From Bog-473 sp963730395 (GTDB lineage: Bacteria; Actinomycetota; Acidimicrobiia; Acidimicrobiales; RAAP-2): a DNA stretch of 64,000 bases. The stretch covers positions 1 to 64,000 of the forward strand of contig CAVSSK010000016.1 in assembly GCA_963730395.1 (NCBI GenBank). Reading direction: 5' to 3'. The position numbers and the translations under genes were made by a program. How positions within the stretch are numbered: position 1 is the stretch's first letter; every line of letters starts with the position of its first letter. This document shows positions 33,169 to 41,658 of the stretch, piece by piece. The notes below the pieces were generated by a model. The model searched no databases. It was not told the DNA's origin and saw only the letters and a list, made by a program, of their open reading frames with translations.

Positions 33169-34088
33169 TGGCCGCCTCGGCCGGCGGGACGCAGACCGCG
33201 ACGGCACAGACCACCGACACGGGCCGCGACGCCGGTCGTCAACAGGACGCCATCGCCCCGTCGCTCGACCTCGGCGGACGCCGCTACGACCTGACCCGCC
33301 GCGCCCTCGTGATGGGGATCCTGAACCGCACCCCCGACTCCTTCTACGACAGGGGGGCGACGTTCGAGCTCGACAAGCTGTACCGCCGGGCCGAGGAGCT
33401 CGTGGCCGACGGTGCGGACATCCTCGACATCGGCGGGGTGAAGGCCGGACCCGGTCCAGAGGTCACCGAGCCCGAGGAGCTCGACCGGGTCGTCCCCGTG
33501 GTCGCCGGCCTGGTGGCGCGCTTCGAGACGGCGGTGTCCGTCGACACCTGGCGGGCCTCGGTGGCCCGCGCGTCGTACGCCGAGGGCGCGGTGATGGGCA
33601 ACGACATCAGCGGCCTCGCCGACCCCGATTACGCGGCGGCGGCGGCGGAGCACGGCGCCGCCGTGGTCATCACGCACATCCGTCTCGCCCCGCGGGTGGC
33701 CGATCCCGATCCGCACTACGACGACGTCGTCCGCGACGTGGCCCGCTTCCTCGCCGAGCGTGCGACCGGTGCCCGTGCCGCGGGCATCCCGGCCGACCGG
33801 ATCGTGCTCGATGCCGGTCTCGACCTCGGCAAGACAGCCGAACAGTCGTTGACGTTGCTGCGTGCCTCGTCGACCCTGGCCGCGCTCGGTTACCCCCTCC
33901 TGCTCTCCGCGTCGAACAAGACCTTTCTCGGCAAGGTGCTCGACTTGGATCTCACCGAGCGTCGCGCCGCTTCCATCGGCGCGGCGGCACTCGGCATTGC
34001 CTGGGGCTGCCGCATCGTGCGGGTGCACGACGTCCGGGGCGCCGTGCGCGTCCGCGACGTCCTCGCCGCCATCAGCGAGGCCGAGTGA
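33168..34088 (+). CDS. dihydropteroate synthase family protein, non-canonical (FolP2-like)
   Basis: A 306-residue protein. After a Thr/Ala-rich N-terminus, VMGILNRTPDSFYDRG is the family's first signature, which in true enzymes reads NVTPDSF. The second loop reads ILDIGGVKAGPGPEVT, where canonical DHPS has DIGGESTRPG. AVSVDTWRASVARASYAEGA and GNDISGLADPDYAAAAAEHG follow, and VVITHIRLAPRVADPD replaces the usual HxRG-type loop. The substitutions at pterin- and pABA-binding positions suggest it does not make dihydropteroate in the standard way, like actinobacterial FolP2 proteins. It may be a paralogue with another role. It overlaps the thioredoxin gene and holA. Confidence 0.8.
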   Translation: MAASAGGTQTATAQTTDTGRDAGRQQDAIAPSLDLGGRRYDLTRRALVMGILNRTPDSFYDRGATFELDKLYRRAEELVADGADILDIGGVKAGPGPEVTEPEELDRVVPVVAGLVARFETAVSVDTWRASVARASYAEGAVMGNDISGLADPDYAAAAAEHGAAVVITHIRLAPRVADPDPHYDDVVRDVARFLAERATGARAAGIPADRIVLDAGLDLGKTAEQSLTLLRASSTLAALGYPLLLSASNKTFLGKVLDLDLTERRAASIGAAALGIAWGCRIVRVHDVRGAVRVRDVLAAISEAE

Positions 34089-35101
34089 GCAAGGCGGCCG
34101 CATCCACGTTTCTCGTCAAGGGGGACGACGCCTCCCTGGTGGCCCAGGAGGTGCGTGCCCTGCTGGCCGAGGTGGTGGGCGATCTCGACCACGCCCTCGT
34201 CGTCGAGGAGATCGGTGGCGGCCAGGGGGAGGAGTTGAACGTCGGGGCGGTCGTCGACGCCTGCCTCACACCGCCGTTCCTGGTCGACCGGCGCGTCGTG
34301 GTGGTGCGCGAGGCGGGGCGGTTGCTCACCGCCGACGTGCCCCGGCTGGTCGAGGTGGTCGAGAGCCCGCTCCCTTCGACCGTGCTGATCCTGGTGGGCG
34401 GCGGTGGGACGGTCCCCGCGCCCCTGATCAAGGCGGTGAAGGCGGCGGGACAGATCATCGACGTCGCCACGAGCAAGGCGGGCGAGCGAAAGGCCTGGCT
34501 GCACGACCACCTGCGCGGCGCGCCGGTGAAGCTCGAGCCGGCGGCCGCCGACCTCCTGGCCGCGCACGTCGGCGAGGACCTCGGCCGGGTCGAGGGCCTG
34601 CTCGGCGCCCTGAGTGCCGCCTACGGCGAGGGGGCCCGAATCTCCGCCGAGGACCTCGATCCGTACCTGGGCGAGCAGGGCAACGTCCCGCGCTACGAGC
34701 TGACCGATGCGATCGACAAGGGCGATCCGGGGGCGGCCCTGATCGTGCTCCACCGCATGCTCGACGCCGGCGGCCTCGTGCCGGTCCAGGTGCTGGCGAC
34801 CCTGCACGGCCACTTCGCCAACATGCTGGCGCTCGACGGTGACGATGTCGGGAGCGAGCGCGATGCGGCGGCCCTGCTCGGCACCGCCCCCTTCGTGGCC
34901 AAGAAGGCGCTCGAGCAGTCGCGCCGCCTGGGTAGCGCCCGGATCGCGGAGGCCATCAACCTCATCGCCTCCGCCGACCTCGACGTGCGCGGCGCCAGTG
35001 GGCTCCACGCCGAGGTCGTGGTCGAGATCCTGGTGGCGCGCCTTGCCCGTCAGACCCGGCCGGCCCGCCAGAGCCGTCCCCGCGCCGCGGCGCGCCGCTG
35101 A
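34085..35101 (+). CDS. holA: DNA polymerase III delta subunit
   Basis: A 338-residue protein from the GTG at 34085, overlapping the previous stop. STFLVKGDDASLVAQEVRAL is the delta N-terminal strand and helix. CLTPPFLVDRRVVVVREAGR is the conserved FxxRRVVVVR-type segment. DVATSKAGERKAWLHDHLRG, AHVGEDLGRVEGLLGALSAA and RYELTDAIDKGDPGAALIVL correspond to domains II and III. Delta opens the sliding clamp as part of the clamp loader. The gene is complete and of typical length. The basic C-terminal tail (QTRPARQSRPRAAARR) is common in actinobacteria. rpsT follows nearby on the other strand, a frequent holA neighbour. Confidence 0.9.
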   Translation: MSKAAASTFLVKGDDASLVAQEVRALLAEVVGDLDHALVVEEIGGGQGEELNVGAVVDACLTPPFLVDRRVVVVREAGRLLTADVPRLVEVVESPLPSTVLILVGGGGTVPAPLIKAVKAAGQIIDVATSKAGERKAWLHDHLRGAPVKLEPAAADLLAAHVGEDLGRVEGLLGALSAAYGEGARISAEDLDPYLGEQGNVPRYELTDAIDKGDPGAALIVLHRMLDAGGLVPVQVLATLHGHFANMLALDGDDVGSERDAAALLGTAPFVAKKALEQSRRLGSARIAEAINLIASADLDVRGASGLHAEVVVEILVARLARQTRPARQSRPRAAARR

Positions 35102-35131
35102 GTCCGAGTCCGCCGCCGGCGGACGAGTCCG

Positions 35132-35542
35132 TCAGGGCAATGGCGAGGAGAACCACCAGCGGTGGTTCTCGGGGTCCCGCACCCCGTACTCGCGCAGGCC
35201 GTAGTCCTGGTCGGTGGGCGCGCTGTCGACGCGGGCACCGGCCGCCTGGGCCCGGGCATAGTGCGCGTCCACATCGGGCACGACGACCGAGAGGCCGCCA
35301 TGGGACTGCGTGGCGACGCGAGGCGACGACAGCTCGTGCTCCGCCGTCTCCCGGTGCAGCCACATGGCGGCGTCGCCGTGGCGCACCTCGGCGTGCACGA
35401 CGGTGCCGTCGTCGAGACGGTGCAGGCCCCCCGAGGTGAAGCCGAACACCTCGACGAGGAAGTCGTGGGCCGCCTCGATGTCCGCGTAGACGAGCACGGG
35501 GATGACGGCGGTCTTGACGGTGGTGTCGTTGGTGGTGGTCAT
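35132..35542 (-). CDS. VOC/glyoxalase-family protein
   Basis: A 136-residue protein starting MTTTNDTTVKTAVIPVLVYA. DIEAAHDFLVEVFGFTSGGL is the first beta-alpha-beta module of the vicinal oxygen chelate fold, and GGLSVVVPDVDAHYARAQAA with REYGVRDPENHRWWFSSPLP is the second. Candidate metal ligands are His and Glu residues in VVHAEVRHGD and YGVRDPEN, as in bleomycin-resistance/glyoxalase relatives. The reaction is not known. It lies 7 bp downstream of an AraC-type regulator gene on the same strand, so the pair are probably co-transcribed. Confidence 0.85.
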   Translation of the reverse strand: MTTTNDTTVKTAVIPVLVYADIEAAHDFLVEVFGFTSGGLHRLDDGTVVHAEVRHGDAAMWLHRETAEHELSSPRVATQSHGGLSVVVPDVDAHYARAQAAGARVDSAPTDQDYGLREYGVRDPENHRWWFSSPLP

Positions 35543-35549
35543 CGCTCCA

Positions 35550-36431
35550 CTATGCCGGGGAGGTCGCCTCGGCGTCTTGTACAAACCTGACCTCGGGCAC
35601 GGCGCCGGCGCCGGCGGCGAAGGCGCCCGGGGTCATGCCCGCCAGCGCGACGAAGTCGCGCGTCAGGTGGGACTGGTCGTAATAGCCGGCGGCCATCGCC
35701 ACGTCCGCGATGGTCCGGTCGGCGCGTGGCTCGCCGAGCAGCGCGCTGGCGTGCTCGAAGCGCACCAGCCGGGCGTACGCCTTGGGGGACACGCCCAGCT
35801 GGCGCCGGAACCGCTCGGTGACCCGGCGCCGGCTCCAGCCCGTCTCGTCCATGAGGGGCTCCACGCGCGCCCGGCCGTTGCTGGCGAGCAGCTGGCGCCG
35901 GAGCCATGCCACCTCCGGCGTGAGCGCGGGGACGGGTTCGTGGCGGCCCAGGTCGTCATCGAGCAGATCCAGGCGCGCCTCCCACGACGGCATCTCGGCC
36001 AACCGGTCCATGAGGCGCGCACCGCCGCCCAGCGCCTGGTCGAGCGGGACGACGGCATCATTGAGATCCTCCACCGCCCCGAACAGCGCCAGGGCTCCGC
36101 CCGGGGTCAGCTCGACCTGCACCCCGAGCTGATGGCCGCCGACGCCGGTCATGCTCGAACGCGACTGGTTGCCCACCACGAACGCGCCGAGCGTCCGAAC
36201 GGCGCTTCCCGCCTCGTCCTCGTACACATCCATGGCGTCGCCGAATCCGAGGATCAGGGCCACCCCGTGGCGGGCCACCTCCCGTCGCAGGAAGCCGCTC
36301 TCGGGCCACTCCTCGTAACCCACGTAGTGGCGGACGACGACGGACCCTCCCGCGCCGCCCCCGGCGCGCTGGGCCGTCTCGTGGACACCCCGCTCGGACA
36401 TCCGGCGGGTCAGGACGAGTCCGTCCGCCAT
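35550..36431 (-). CDS. AraC-family transcriptional regulator
   Basis: About 293 residues from the ATG at 36431 (MADGLVLTRRMSERGVHETA). The N-terminal half (HYVGYEEWPESGFLRREVAR, VALILGFGDAMDVYED) looks like a cupin-type sensor domain. The C-terminal half holds two helix-turn-helix motifs, GWSRRRVTERFRRQLGVSPK and TIADVAMAAGYYDQSHLTRD, the latter being the AraC signature. It presumably regulates itself and the VOC gene immediately downstream; the effector is unknown. The frame stays open upstream to 36842, but that part is antisense to the PPOX gene and lacks domain character, so I chose the first Met that leaves a normal protein. Confidence 0.85.
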   Translation of the reverse strand: MADGLVLTRRMSERGVHETAQRAGGGAGGSVVVRHYVGYEEWPESGFLRREVARHGVALILGFGDAMDVYEDEAGSAVRTLGAFVVGNQSRSSMTGVGGHQLGVQVELTPGGALALFGAVEDLNDAVVPLDQALGGGARLMDRLAEMPSWEARLDLLDDDLGRHEPVPALTPEVAWLRRQLLASNGRARVEPLMDETGWSRRRVTERFRRQLGVSPKAYARLVRFEHASALLGEPRADRTIADVAMAAGYYDQSHLTRDFVALAGMTPGAFAAGAGAVPEVRFVQDAEATSPA

Positions 36432-36509
36432 CGCCCAAGCCTGCCACGCCGGCCGGGTGCGGCGGGCAGGCGGGGCAGCCACGTCGCACCCTGGTGCTGG
36501 ACTGGCGCC

Positions 36510-37018
36510 ATGCTCGAGACACCCGAAGAGATGGCACGGCTGCAGGACCTGCTCGACTCCTCCATGGACCGGGCCGGACCGCACCTGCGCGGCATCATCA
36601 CCGAGCGGCGCCGGCTCCTCGCGCCCGAGCTGACGGGGCGGCTGCAGGGGATGCGCCTCCTCGTCCTGGCCACCGTCACGGCGGACGGGCGCCCGCTCTG
36701 CGGCCCGGTCGACGGCTACTTCCTCCACGGGACGTTCTGGTTCAGCTCGGGCCGGGACTCGGTGCGCATGCGCCACCTGGCGGCCCGGCCCGCCGTGAGC
36801 GCGACGCACCTGCCGGGCGACGAGCTGGCGGTGACGGTGCACGGGCGCGCCGAGATCCTCGCCCTCGACGATCCCGCCAGCCAGCGCTCCGTCAGGCCAT
36901 GCTCGACGAGTACCTGCCCAAGCAGGGGCCGTCGTTCGAGGAGTGGCTCGACGACCTCGATGGGTGGGCGGCGCGGATCGAGCCCGAGAAGATGTTCACC
37001 TTCCACACGGGCAGCTAG
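36510..37018 (+). CDS. PPOX-class flavoprotein, one apparent frameshift
   Basis: The ATG at 36510 begins MLETPEEMARLQDLLDSSMD. LQGMRLLVLATVTADGRPLC, VDGYFLHGTFWFSSGRDSVR and RHLAARPAVSATHLPGDELA form the split-barrel flavin-binding domain. Near 36885-36900 the frame must change by one base to reach RQAMLDEYLPKQGPSFEEWL and EPEKMFTFHTGS at the TAG at 37016. The rebuilt length is about 169 residues. As a pyridoxamine-phosphate-oxidase-like protein it should bind FMN or F420; substrate unknown. It diverges from the AraC gene, which may control it. The shift resembles those in nearby essential genes and may be a sequence error. Confidence 0.7.
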
Positions 37019-37063
37019 CGCGGCGCCCCCCGGGACACCGCCGCAGGGCCGTGCAGCAGCCGG

Positions 37064-37336
37064 CTACTCGGCGGCCGCCTCGATCGCGGCGATCCGCCGC
37101 ACGAGCCGGGACTTGTGGTTGGCCGCCGTGTTCTTGTGGATCACGCCGCGGGCGGCCGCCTTGTCGATCCGCTTCACGGCCAGGCGCAGCAGCTCGGCGG
37201 TGTCATCGGCGCCGAGCTCGGCGGCCGTGACGGCGTTCTTCGAGCGGGTGCGGAGCTCGGCCCGGACCGACTTGTTGCGCAGCCGGCGCTTCTCGTTCTG
37301 GCGGTTCCGCTTTATCTGGCTCTTGATGTTGGCCAC
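37064..37336 (-). CDS. rpsT: 30S ribosomal protein S20
   Basis: The 90-residue protein MANIKSQIKRNRQNEKRRLR is the standard S20 start, followed by NKSVRAELRTRSKNAVTAAE and KRIDKAAARGVIHKNTAANH, with the conserved KNTAANHKSRL segment near the end. S20 binds 16S rRNA early in 30S assembly. The gene is monocistronic, on the strand opposite to lepA, and the 178-bp region between them should hold both promoters. Confidence 0.96.
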   Translation of the reverse strand: MANIKSQIKRNRQNEKRRLRNKSVRAELRTRSKNAVTAAELGADDTAELLRLAVKRIDKAAARGVIHKNTAANHKSRLVRRIAAIEAAAE

Positions 37337-37514
37337 GTGACGATCCTCGGTGCTTTCGAAAGGGGGCGGCGGCGGGTCTGTGGTCCACCGGTGCGGAGGA
37401 CAACCCTAGCAGGTGGCGGCCCCATTTCGGCCAGCGCCGGGCCGGCCGGTCACGGTCATGTCCCCAGGCCAGGCGACCAGGCCCGCCGACCTGGACCGGT
37501 ACGATCGACAGACC

Positions 37515-39332
37515 GTGCCCCCCTCTGCAGCCTCGACCGGACCCGTCGCGGTCGAGCGCATCCGCAACTTCTCCATCATCAGCCACGTCGACCACGGCAA
37601 GTCGACCCTCTCGGACCGCATCCTCGAGATCACGGGAGCCGTCGATCCCCGCCTCATGCGCGAGCAGTACCTCGACTCCATGGACATCGAGCGAGAGCGG
37701 GGCATCACCATCAAGGCCCAGAACGTGCGGGTGGAGCACGCCGGTCACATCCTCCATCTCATCGACACGCCGGGCCACGTGGACTTCGGCTACGAGGTCT
37801 CCCGCTCCCTCGCCGCCTGTGAGGGCGCCGTGTTGCTGGTGGACGCCTCCCAGGGGATCCAGGCCCAGACCCTGGCCAACTGCTACCAGGCGCTCGAGAA
37901 CGACCTCGAGATCGTGCCGGTGCTCAACAAGATCGACCTGCCGGCGGCGGACCCCGTGCGCTGCGCGCTCGAGATCGAGCACGTGCTGGGCCTCCCGGCC
38001 GAGGACATCCTGCGCATCTCCGCCAAGACGGGCGAGGGGGTGTCGGAGCTGCTCGACGCCATCATCGCCCGCATCCCGCACCCGGTGGGTGACCCGGGCG
38101 CGCCCCTGCGGGCCCTGATCTTCGACTCCTCCTACGACCAGTACCGCGGCGTCGTGAGCTCCATCCGCATCGTCGACGGCACGCTGCCCGCCGGTGCCAG
38201 GCTGCGCTTCATGCAGGCCAACGCGGTGCACGACATCGAGGAGGTGGGCGTGCGCACGCCCGAGGCCCTCCCGGTCTCGGGGCTCGGCCCGGGTGAGGTG
38301 GGCTACCTGATCGCCGGGATCAAGGACGTCGGCGAGGCGCGCTCGGGTGAGACGGTGACGACGGCCCAGCACGGGGCCACCGAGGCCCTGGCCGGCTACC
38401 GGGACCCCAAGCCCATGGTGTTCTGCGGGCTGTACCCCGTCGACGGGGACGAGCTGCCGGACCTGCGCGACGCGCTCGAGAAGCTCAAGCTCAACGACGC
38501 CAGCTTCACCTTCGAGCCCGAGTCCTCCCACGCCCTCGGCATCGGATTCCGCTGCGGGTTCCTCGGCCTCCTGCACATGGAGATCGTGCGGGAGCGCCTC
38601 GAACGCGAGTTCGACCTCTCGCTCATCGCCACCGCGCCCAGCGTCGCCTACCGGGCCTTCCTCACCGACGGCGCCGAGCTCGACGTCGACAACCCGACGG
38701 AGCTGCCCGACGCCAGCCGCATCGACCACATCGACGAGCCGATCCTCACGGCGACCATCATCACGCCGAGCGAGTACACCGGCACCGTCATGGAGCTGTG
38801 CCAGAGCCGCCGGGCCGAGATGACCCGGATGGAGTACCTCTCGCCCGAGCGGGTCGAGCTGGTCTACTCCATCCCCCTGGCGGAGGTGGTCATCGACTTC
38901 TTCGACCAGCTGAAGAGCCGCACCAAGGGGTACGCCAGTCTCGACTACGAGCCGGCGGGCTACGCCACGGCCAACCTGGTGCGGGTCGACATCCTCATCA
39001 ACCACGCCCCCTGCGACGCCTTCTCGACCATCGTGCACAAGGCGTCGTCCGACACCTACGGGCGCAAGATGGCCGAGAAGCTGCGCGAGCTGATCCCGCG
39101 CCAGCTCTTCGACGTCCCCATCCAGGCCGCCATCGGCGGGCGCATCGTGGCCCGGGAGACGGTCAAGGCCAAACGAAAGGATGTCCTCGCCAAGTGCTAC
39201 GGCGGTGACATCACCCGCAAGCGCAAGCTGCTGGAGAAGCAGAAGGAGGGCAAGAAGCGGATGAAGAACATCGGGCGGGTCGAGGTGCCCCAGGAGGCCT
39301 TCATCTCCGCCCTGCGCCTGGGCGACGACTGA
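37515..39332 (+). CDS. lepA: elongation factor 4 (LepA GTPase)
   Basis: I chose the GTG at 37515, which gives a short leader before ERIRNFSIISHVDHGKSTLS (G1), the usual LepA start; the frame continues upstream to 37413. DSMDIERERGITIKAQNVRV is switch I, LIDTPGHVDFGYEVSRSLAA is G3, and VPVLNKIDLPAADPVRCALE is G4. The C-terminal LepA-specific domain includes INHAPCDAFSTIVHKASSDT and RKDVLAKCYGGDITRKRKLL, ending KNIGRVEVPQEAFISALRLG. About 605 residues, complete. LepA acts on ribosome assembly and back-translocation under stress. lepA upstream of hrcA-dnaJ is a common actinobacterial and firmicute order. Confidence 0.95.
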   Translation: MPPSAASTGPVAVERIRNFSIISHVDHGKSTLSDRILEITGAVDPRLMREQYLDSMDIERERGITIKAQNVRVEHAGHILHLIDTPGHVDFGYEVSRSLAACEGAVLLVDASQGIQAQTLANCYQALENDLEIVPVLNKIDLPAADPVRCALEIEHVLGLPAEDILRISAKTGEGVSELLDAIIARIPHPVGDPGAPLRALIFDSSYDQYRGVVSSIRIVDGTLPAGARLRFMQANAVHDIEEVGVRTPEALPVSGLGPGEVGYLIAGIKDVGEARSGETVTTAQHGATEALAGYRDPKPMVFCGLYPVDGDELPDLRDALEKLKLNDASFTFEPESSHALGIGFRCGFLGLLHMEIVRERLEREFDLSLIATAPSVAYRAFLTDGAELDVDNPTELPDASRIDHIDEPILTATIITPSEYTGTVMELCQSRRAEMTRMEYLSPERVELVYSIPLAEVVIDFFDQLKSRTKGYASLDYEPAGYATANLVRVDILINHAPCDAFSTIVHKASSDTYGRKMAEKLRELIPRQLFDVPIQAAIGGRIVARETVKAKRKDVLAKCYGGDITRKRKLLEKQKEGKKRMKNIGRVEVPQEAFISALRLGDD

Positions 39333-39390
39333 ACCCGCCTGGTCCCGGTGCCGCCGATCGCCCCTTTGGCGCTGCCCGGGGCCGCACCCC

Positions 39391-39415
39391 TGGCACTCGG
39401 TAGACTTGAGTGCCA
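39391..39415. promoter_or_regulatory. CIRCE operator (HrcA binding site)
   Basis: TGGCACTC, a 9-base spacer, and GAGTGCCA form a perfect inverted repeat at 39391-39398 and 39408-39415, matching the CIRCE consensus (GCACTC-N9-GAGTGC). It ends 9 bp before the hrcA start codon. TAGACT inside the spacer could be the -10 box, so HrcA binding would block its own operon promoter. Confidence 0.92.
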
Positions 39416-39424
39416 AGCACGCCC

Positions 39425-40495
39425 ATGACACCGCACGCTGACCTCGTCCCGCCCGCCGACGCAACGGGGGACGAGCGCGCTCTGAACGCCCGCCGGGCCG
39501 CCATCCTCGAGGCAGTGGTGACCGAGTACATCGGCACCGCAGAGCCGGTCGGCTCGTCGCACGTGGCGAACGCGCCCGGGGTGCAGGTCTCCCCGGCCAC
39601 CGTCCGCTCCGAGATGGTGGCGCTCGAGCGGGAGGGTTTCCTCGTGCAGCCGCACACGAGCGCCGGTCGCATCCCGACCGACAAGGGCTACCGGTTCTTC
39701 GTCGACCACCTCACCGCGCCCGGCGTGCTCGGCCCCACCCAGCGGCGCCAGGTGGCCCAGTTCTTCGACCAGGTCCACGGTGAGATGGAGACGGTGCTCG
39801 AGCGGGCGACCGGCCTGCTCTCGGAGCTGACCTCGTATGCGGCGGTCGTCGTCGGGCCCTCCCACGACACCGCCACCATCCGTTCGGTCCAGCTGGTCGG
39901 TCTCTCGCCGTCCCACGCGCTGCTCGTGGTCGTGCTCTCCGACGGCGCAGTGGAGAAGCGGACCATCGACCTGCCGTCGGGTACACCCGAGGAGGCGCTC
40001 GGCCAGGCCGGTGGGCTGCTCGGCGCCCAACTCGTCGGGCAGACGATCTCGGAGCCCTGGAGGGTCTCCCCGAGCGGGTCCAAGCCGGTCGACCACCTGA
40101 TCGCCGCCGCCCACACCGCGTTCGACTCCATGGAGTCCCAGGAGTCGGACCAGGTCTTCGTGGGCGGCCCGGCGCGCCTGGCCGAGTCCTTCGACGCCGT
40201 CGAGACCGTGCGCTCCGTGCTCAGCATCCTCGAAGAGCAGCTCGTCGTCGTGAACCTCTTGCGTGACGTCCTCAATCGCGGCCTCTCGGTCGCCATCGGC
40301 GCCGAGCACGGCTACGAGCCGCTGTCGTCGTGTGCCGTGGTCGTGGCGCCCGTCTCCATCGACGGCCACGACCTCGGCGCGGTCGGACTGCTGGGCCCCA
40401 CGCGCATGGACTACCCGCGGGCGATGGCAGCCGCGCACGTGGTGGGGGAGCGGCTCGGCGAGCGGCTCGGTGGAGGGCACGATGGCCGTCACTGA
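39425..40495 (+). CDS. hrcA: heat-inducible transcription repressor HrcA
   Basis: About 356 residues from the ATG at 39425. A GTG at 39410 is in frame but lies within the CIRCE element, so I prefer the ATG. NARRAAILEAVVTEYIGTAE, PVGSSHVANAPGVQVSPATV and RSEMVALEREGFLVQPHTSA make the winged-helix DNA-binding domain. GRIPTDKGYRFFVDHLTAPG is highly conserved. The dimerisation part ends with VVVAPVSIDGHDLGAVGLLG and RMDYPRAMAAAHVVGERLGE. HrcA represses heat-shock genes and depends on GroEL for folding. It overlaps dnaJ by 14 bp, so this is an hrcA-dnaJ operon under CIRCE control. Confidence 0.95.
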   Translation: MTPHADLVPPADATGDERALNARRAAILEAVVTEYIGTAEPVGSSHVANAPGVQVSPATVRSEMVALEREGFLVQPHTSAGRIPTDKGYRFFVDHLTAPGVLGPTQRRQVAQFFDQVHGEMETVLERATGLLSELTSYAAVVVGPSHDTATIRSVQLVGLSPSHALLVVVLSDGAVEKRTIDLPSGTPEEALGQAGGLLGAQLVGQTISEPWRVSPSGSKPVDHLIAAAHTAFDSMESQESDQVFVGGPARLAESFDAVETVRSVLSILEEQLVVVNLLRDVLNRGLSVAIGAEHGYEPLSSCAVVVAPVSIDGHDLGAVGLLGPTRMDYPRAMAAAHVVGERLGERLGGGHDGRH

Positions 40496-41630
40496 CGGGC
40501 TGGGTGACCTCTACGCGCTGCTGGGCGTCCGGCCCGACGCCAGCGACGAGGAGATCAAGAGCGCCTATCGGGCGCGCGCCCGTGAGCTGCACCCCGACAC
40601 CAACCAGGGGGACCCCGAGTCCGAGGCGCGCTTCAAGCAGGTGACCGTCGCCTACGAGGTCCTGCGCGACCCGGAGCGGCGGGCCACCTACGACCGCTAC
40701 GGGGCGGAGGGCGTCTTCGGCGCGCAGGCGGGCGGCATGGGGGGCTTCGGGTTCGAGGGCGGGCTGGGCGACATCTTCGAGGCCTTCTTCGGCCAGATGG
40801 CCGGGAGCGGTGGCGGCCGCCGCCGCGGGCCCCAGGCGGGCTCCGACGCGGAGGTGCGCATCGTGCTCGAGTTCGCCGAGGCCGTCTTCGGCTGCCGCAA
40901 GGAGATCTCGGTCCGGCTCCCGGTCACGTGTGCGACGTGCGCCGGACGGGGCACCGCTCCGGGGACCGAGCCGGTCACCTGCGTCGACTGCCAGGGCAGC
41001 GGCGAACTGCGCCGGGTGCGCCAGTCGCTGCTGGGGCAGGTCGTGACCAGCGTCGCCTGCTCGCGCTGCGGCGGCACGGGCGACATGATCCCGGACCCCT
41101 GCGTCGACTGCCGTGGCGAGGGGCGCCGTCTGGAGGAGAGCACGTTCACCGTCGAGGTGCCGGCCGGGGTGGAGGAGGGCTCGACGCTGCGGCTGGCCGA
41201 GCGGGGGGCGGCCGGCCAGCGCGGAGGGCCGAGCGGCTCCCTGTTCGTGCATCTCGCCGTCACCGCCGACCCCCGCTTCGAGCGCCAGGGCGACAACCTG
41301 CACACCACGCTGACCGTCGGGGTCGCCCAGGCGGTGCTGGGCACCGAGGCGGACGTCGAGTCGCTCGACGGGCCCCAGCGCCTCACGGTCGCGCCGGGCA
41401 CCCAGCACGGCCATGTCGAGCGGATCCGCAGCCTGGGTGTGCCGCACCTGCGCGGCCGTGGCCGGGGCGACCTCTTCGTGCACGTGCTCGTCACCACGCC
41501 GACGGATCTCACGCCGGAGCAGGACCAGCTCCTGCGGCAGTTCGCCGCATCCCGGGGCGAGGACGTCTCACCCCCGGGCGCCACCGGCGGCGAGGGTGTC
41601 TTCTCGCGCCTGCGCTCCGCTTTTGGCTAG
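40482..41630 (+). CDS. dnaJ: chaperone DnaJ (second, dnaK-unlinked type)
   Basis: About 382 residues from the ATG at 40482, with GGAGGG upstream. The J domain DLYALLGVRPDASDEEIKSA, RARARELHPDTNQGDPESEA contains the HPD that activates DnaK. A Gly/Phe region follows (GGMGGFGFEGGLGDIFEAFF). Four CxxCxGxG zinc repeats are visible: CATCAGRG, CVDCQGSG, CSRCGGTG, CVDCRGEG. The substrate-binding domain ends at LRSAFG. Lack of an adjacent dnaK and linkage to hrcA is the usual pattern for the DnaJ2-type gene of actinobacteria. Confidence 0.95.
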   Translation: MAVTDGLGDLYALLGVRPDASDEEIKSAYRARARELHPDTNQGDPESEARFKQVTVAYEVLRDPERRATYDRYGAEGVFGAQAGGMGGFGFEGGLGDIFEAFFGQMAGSGGGRRRGPQAGSDAEVRIVLEFAEAVFGCRKEISVRLPVTCATCAGRGTAPGTEPVTCVDCQGSGELRRVRQSLLGQVVTSVACSRCGGTGDMIPDPCVDCRGEGRRLEESTFTVEVPAGVEEGSTLRLAERGAAGQRGGPSGSLFVHLAVTADPRFERQGDNLHTTLTVGVAQAVLGTEADVESLDGPQRLTVAPGTQHGHVERIRSLGVPHLRGRGRGDLFVHVLVTTPTDLTPEQDQLLRQFAASRGEDVSPPGATGGEGVFSRLRSAFG

Positions 41631-41658
41631 TGCGAACGCCGCGTACGCGGCCATCACC

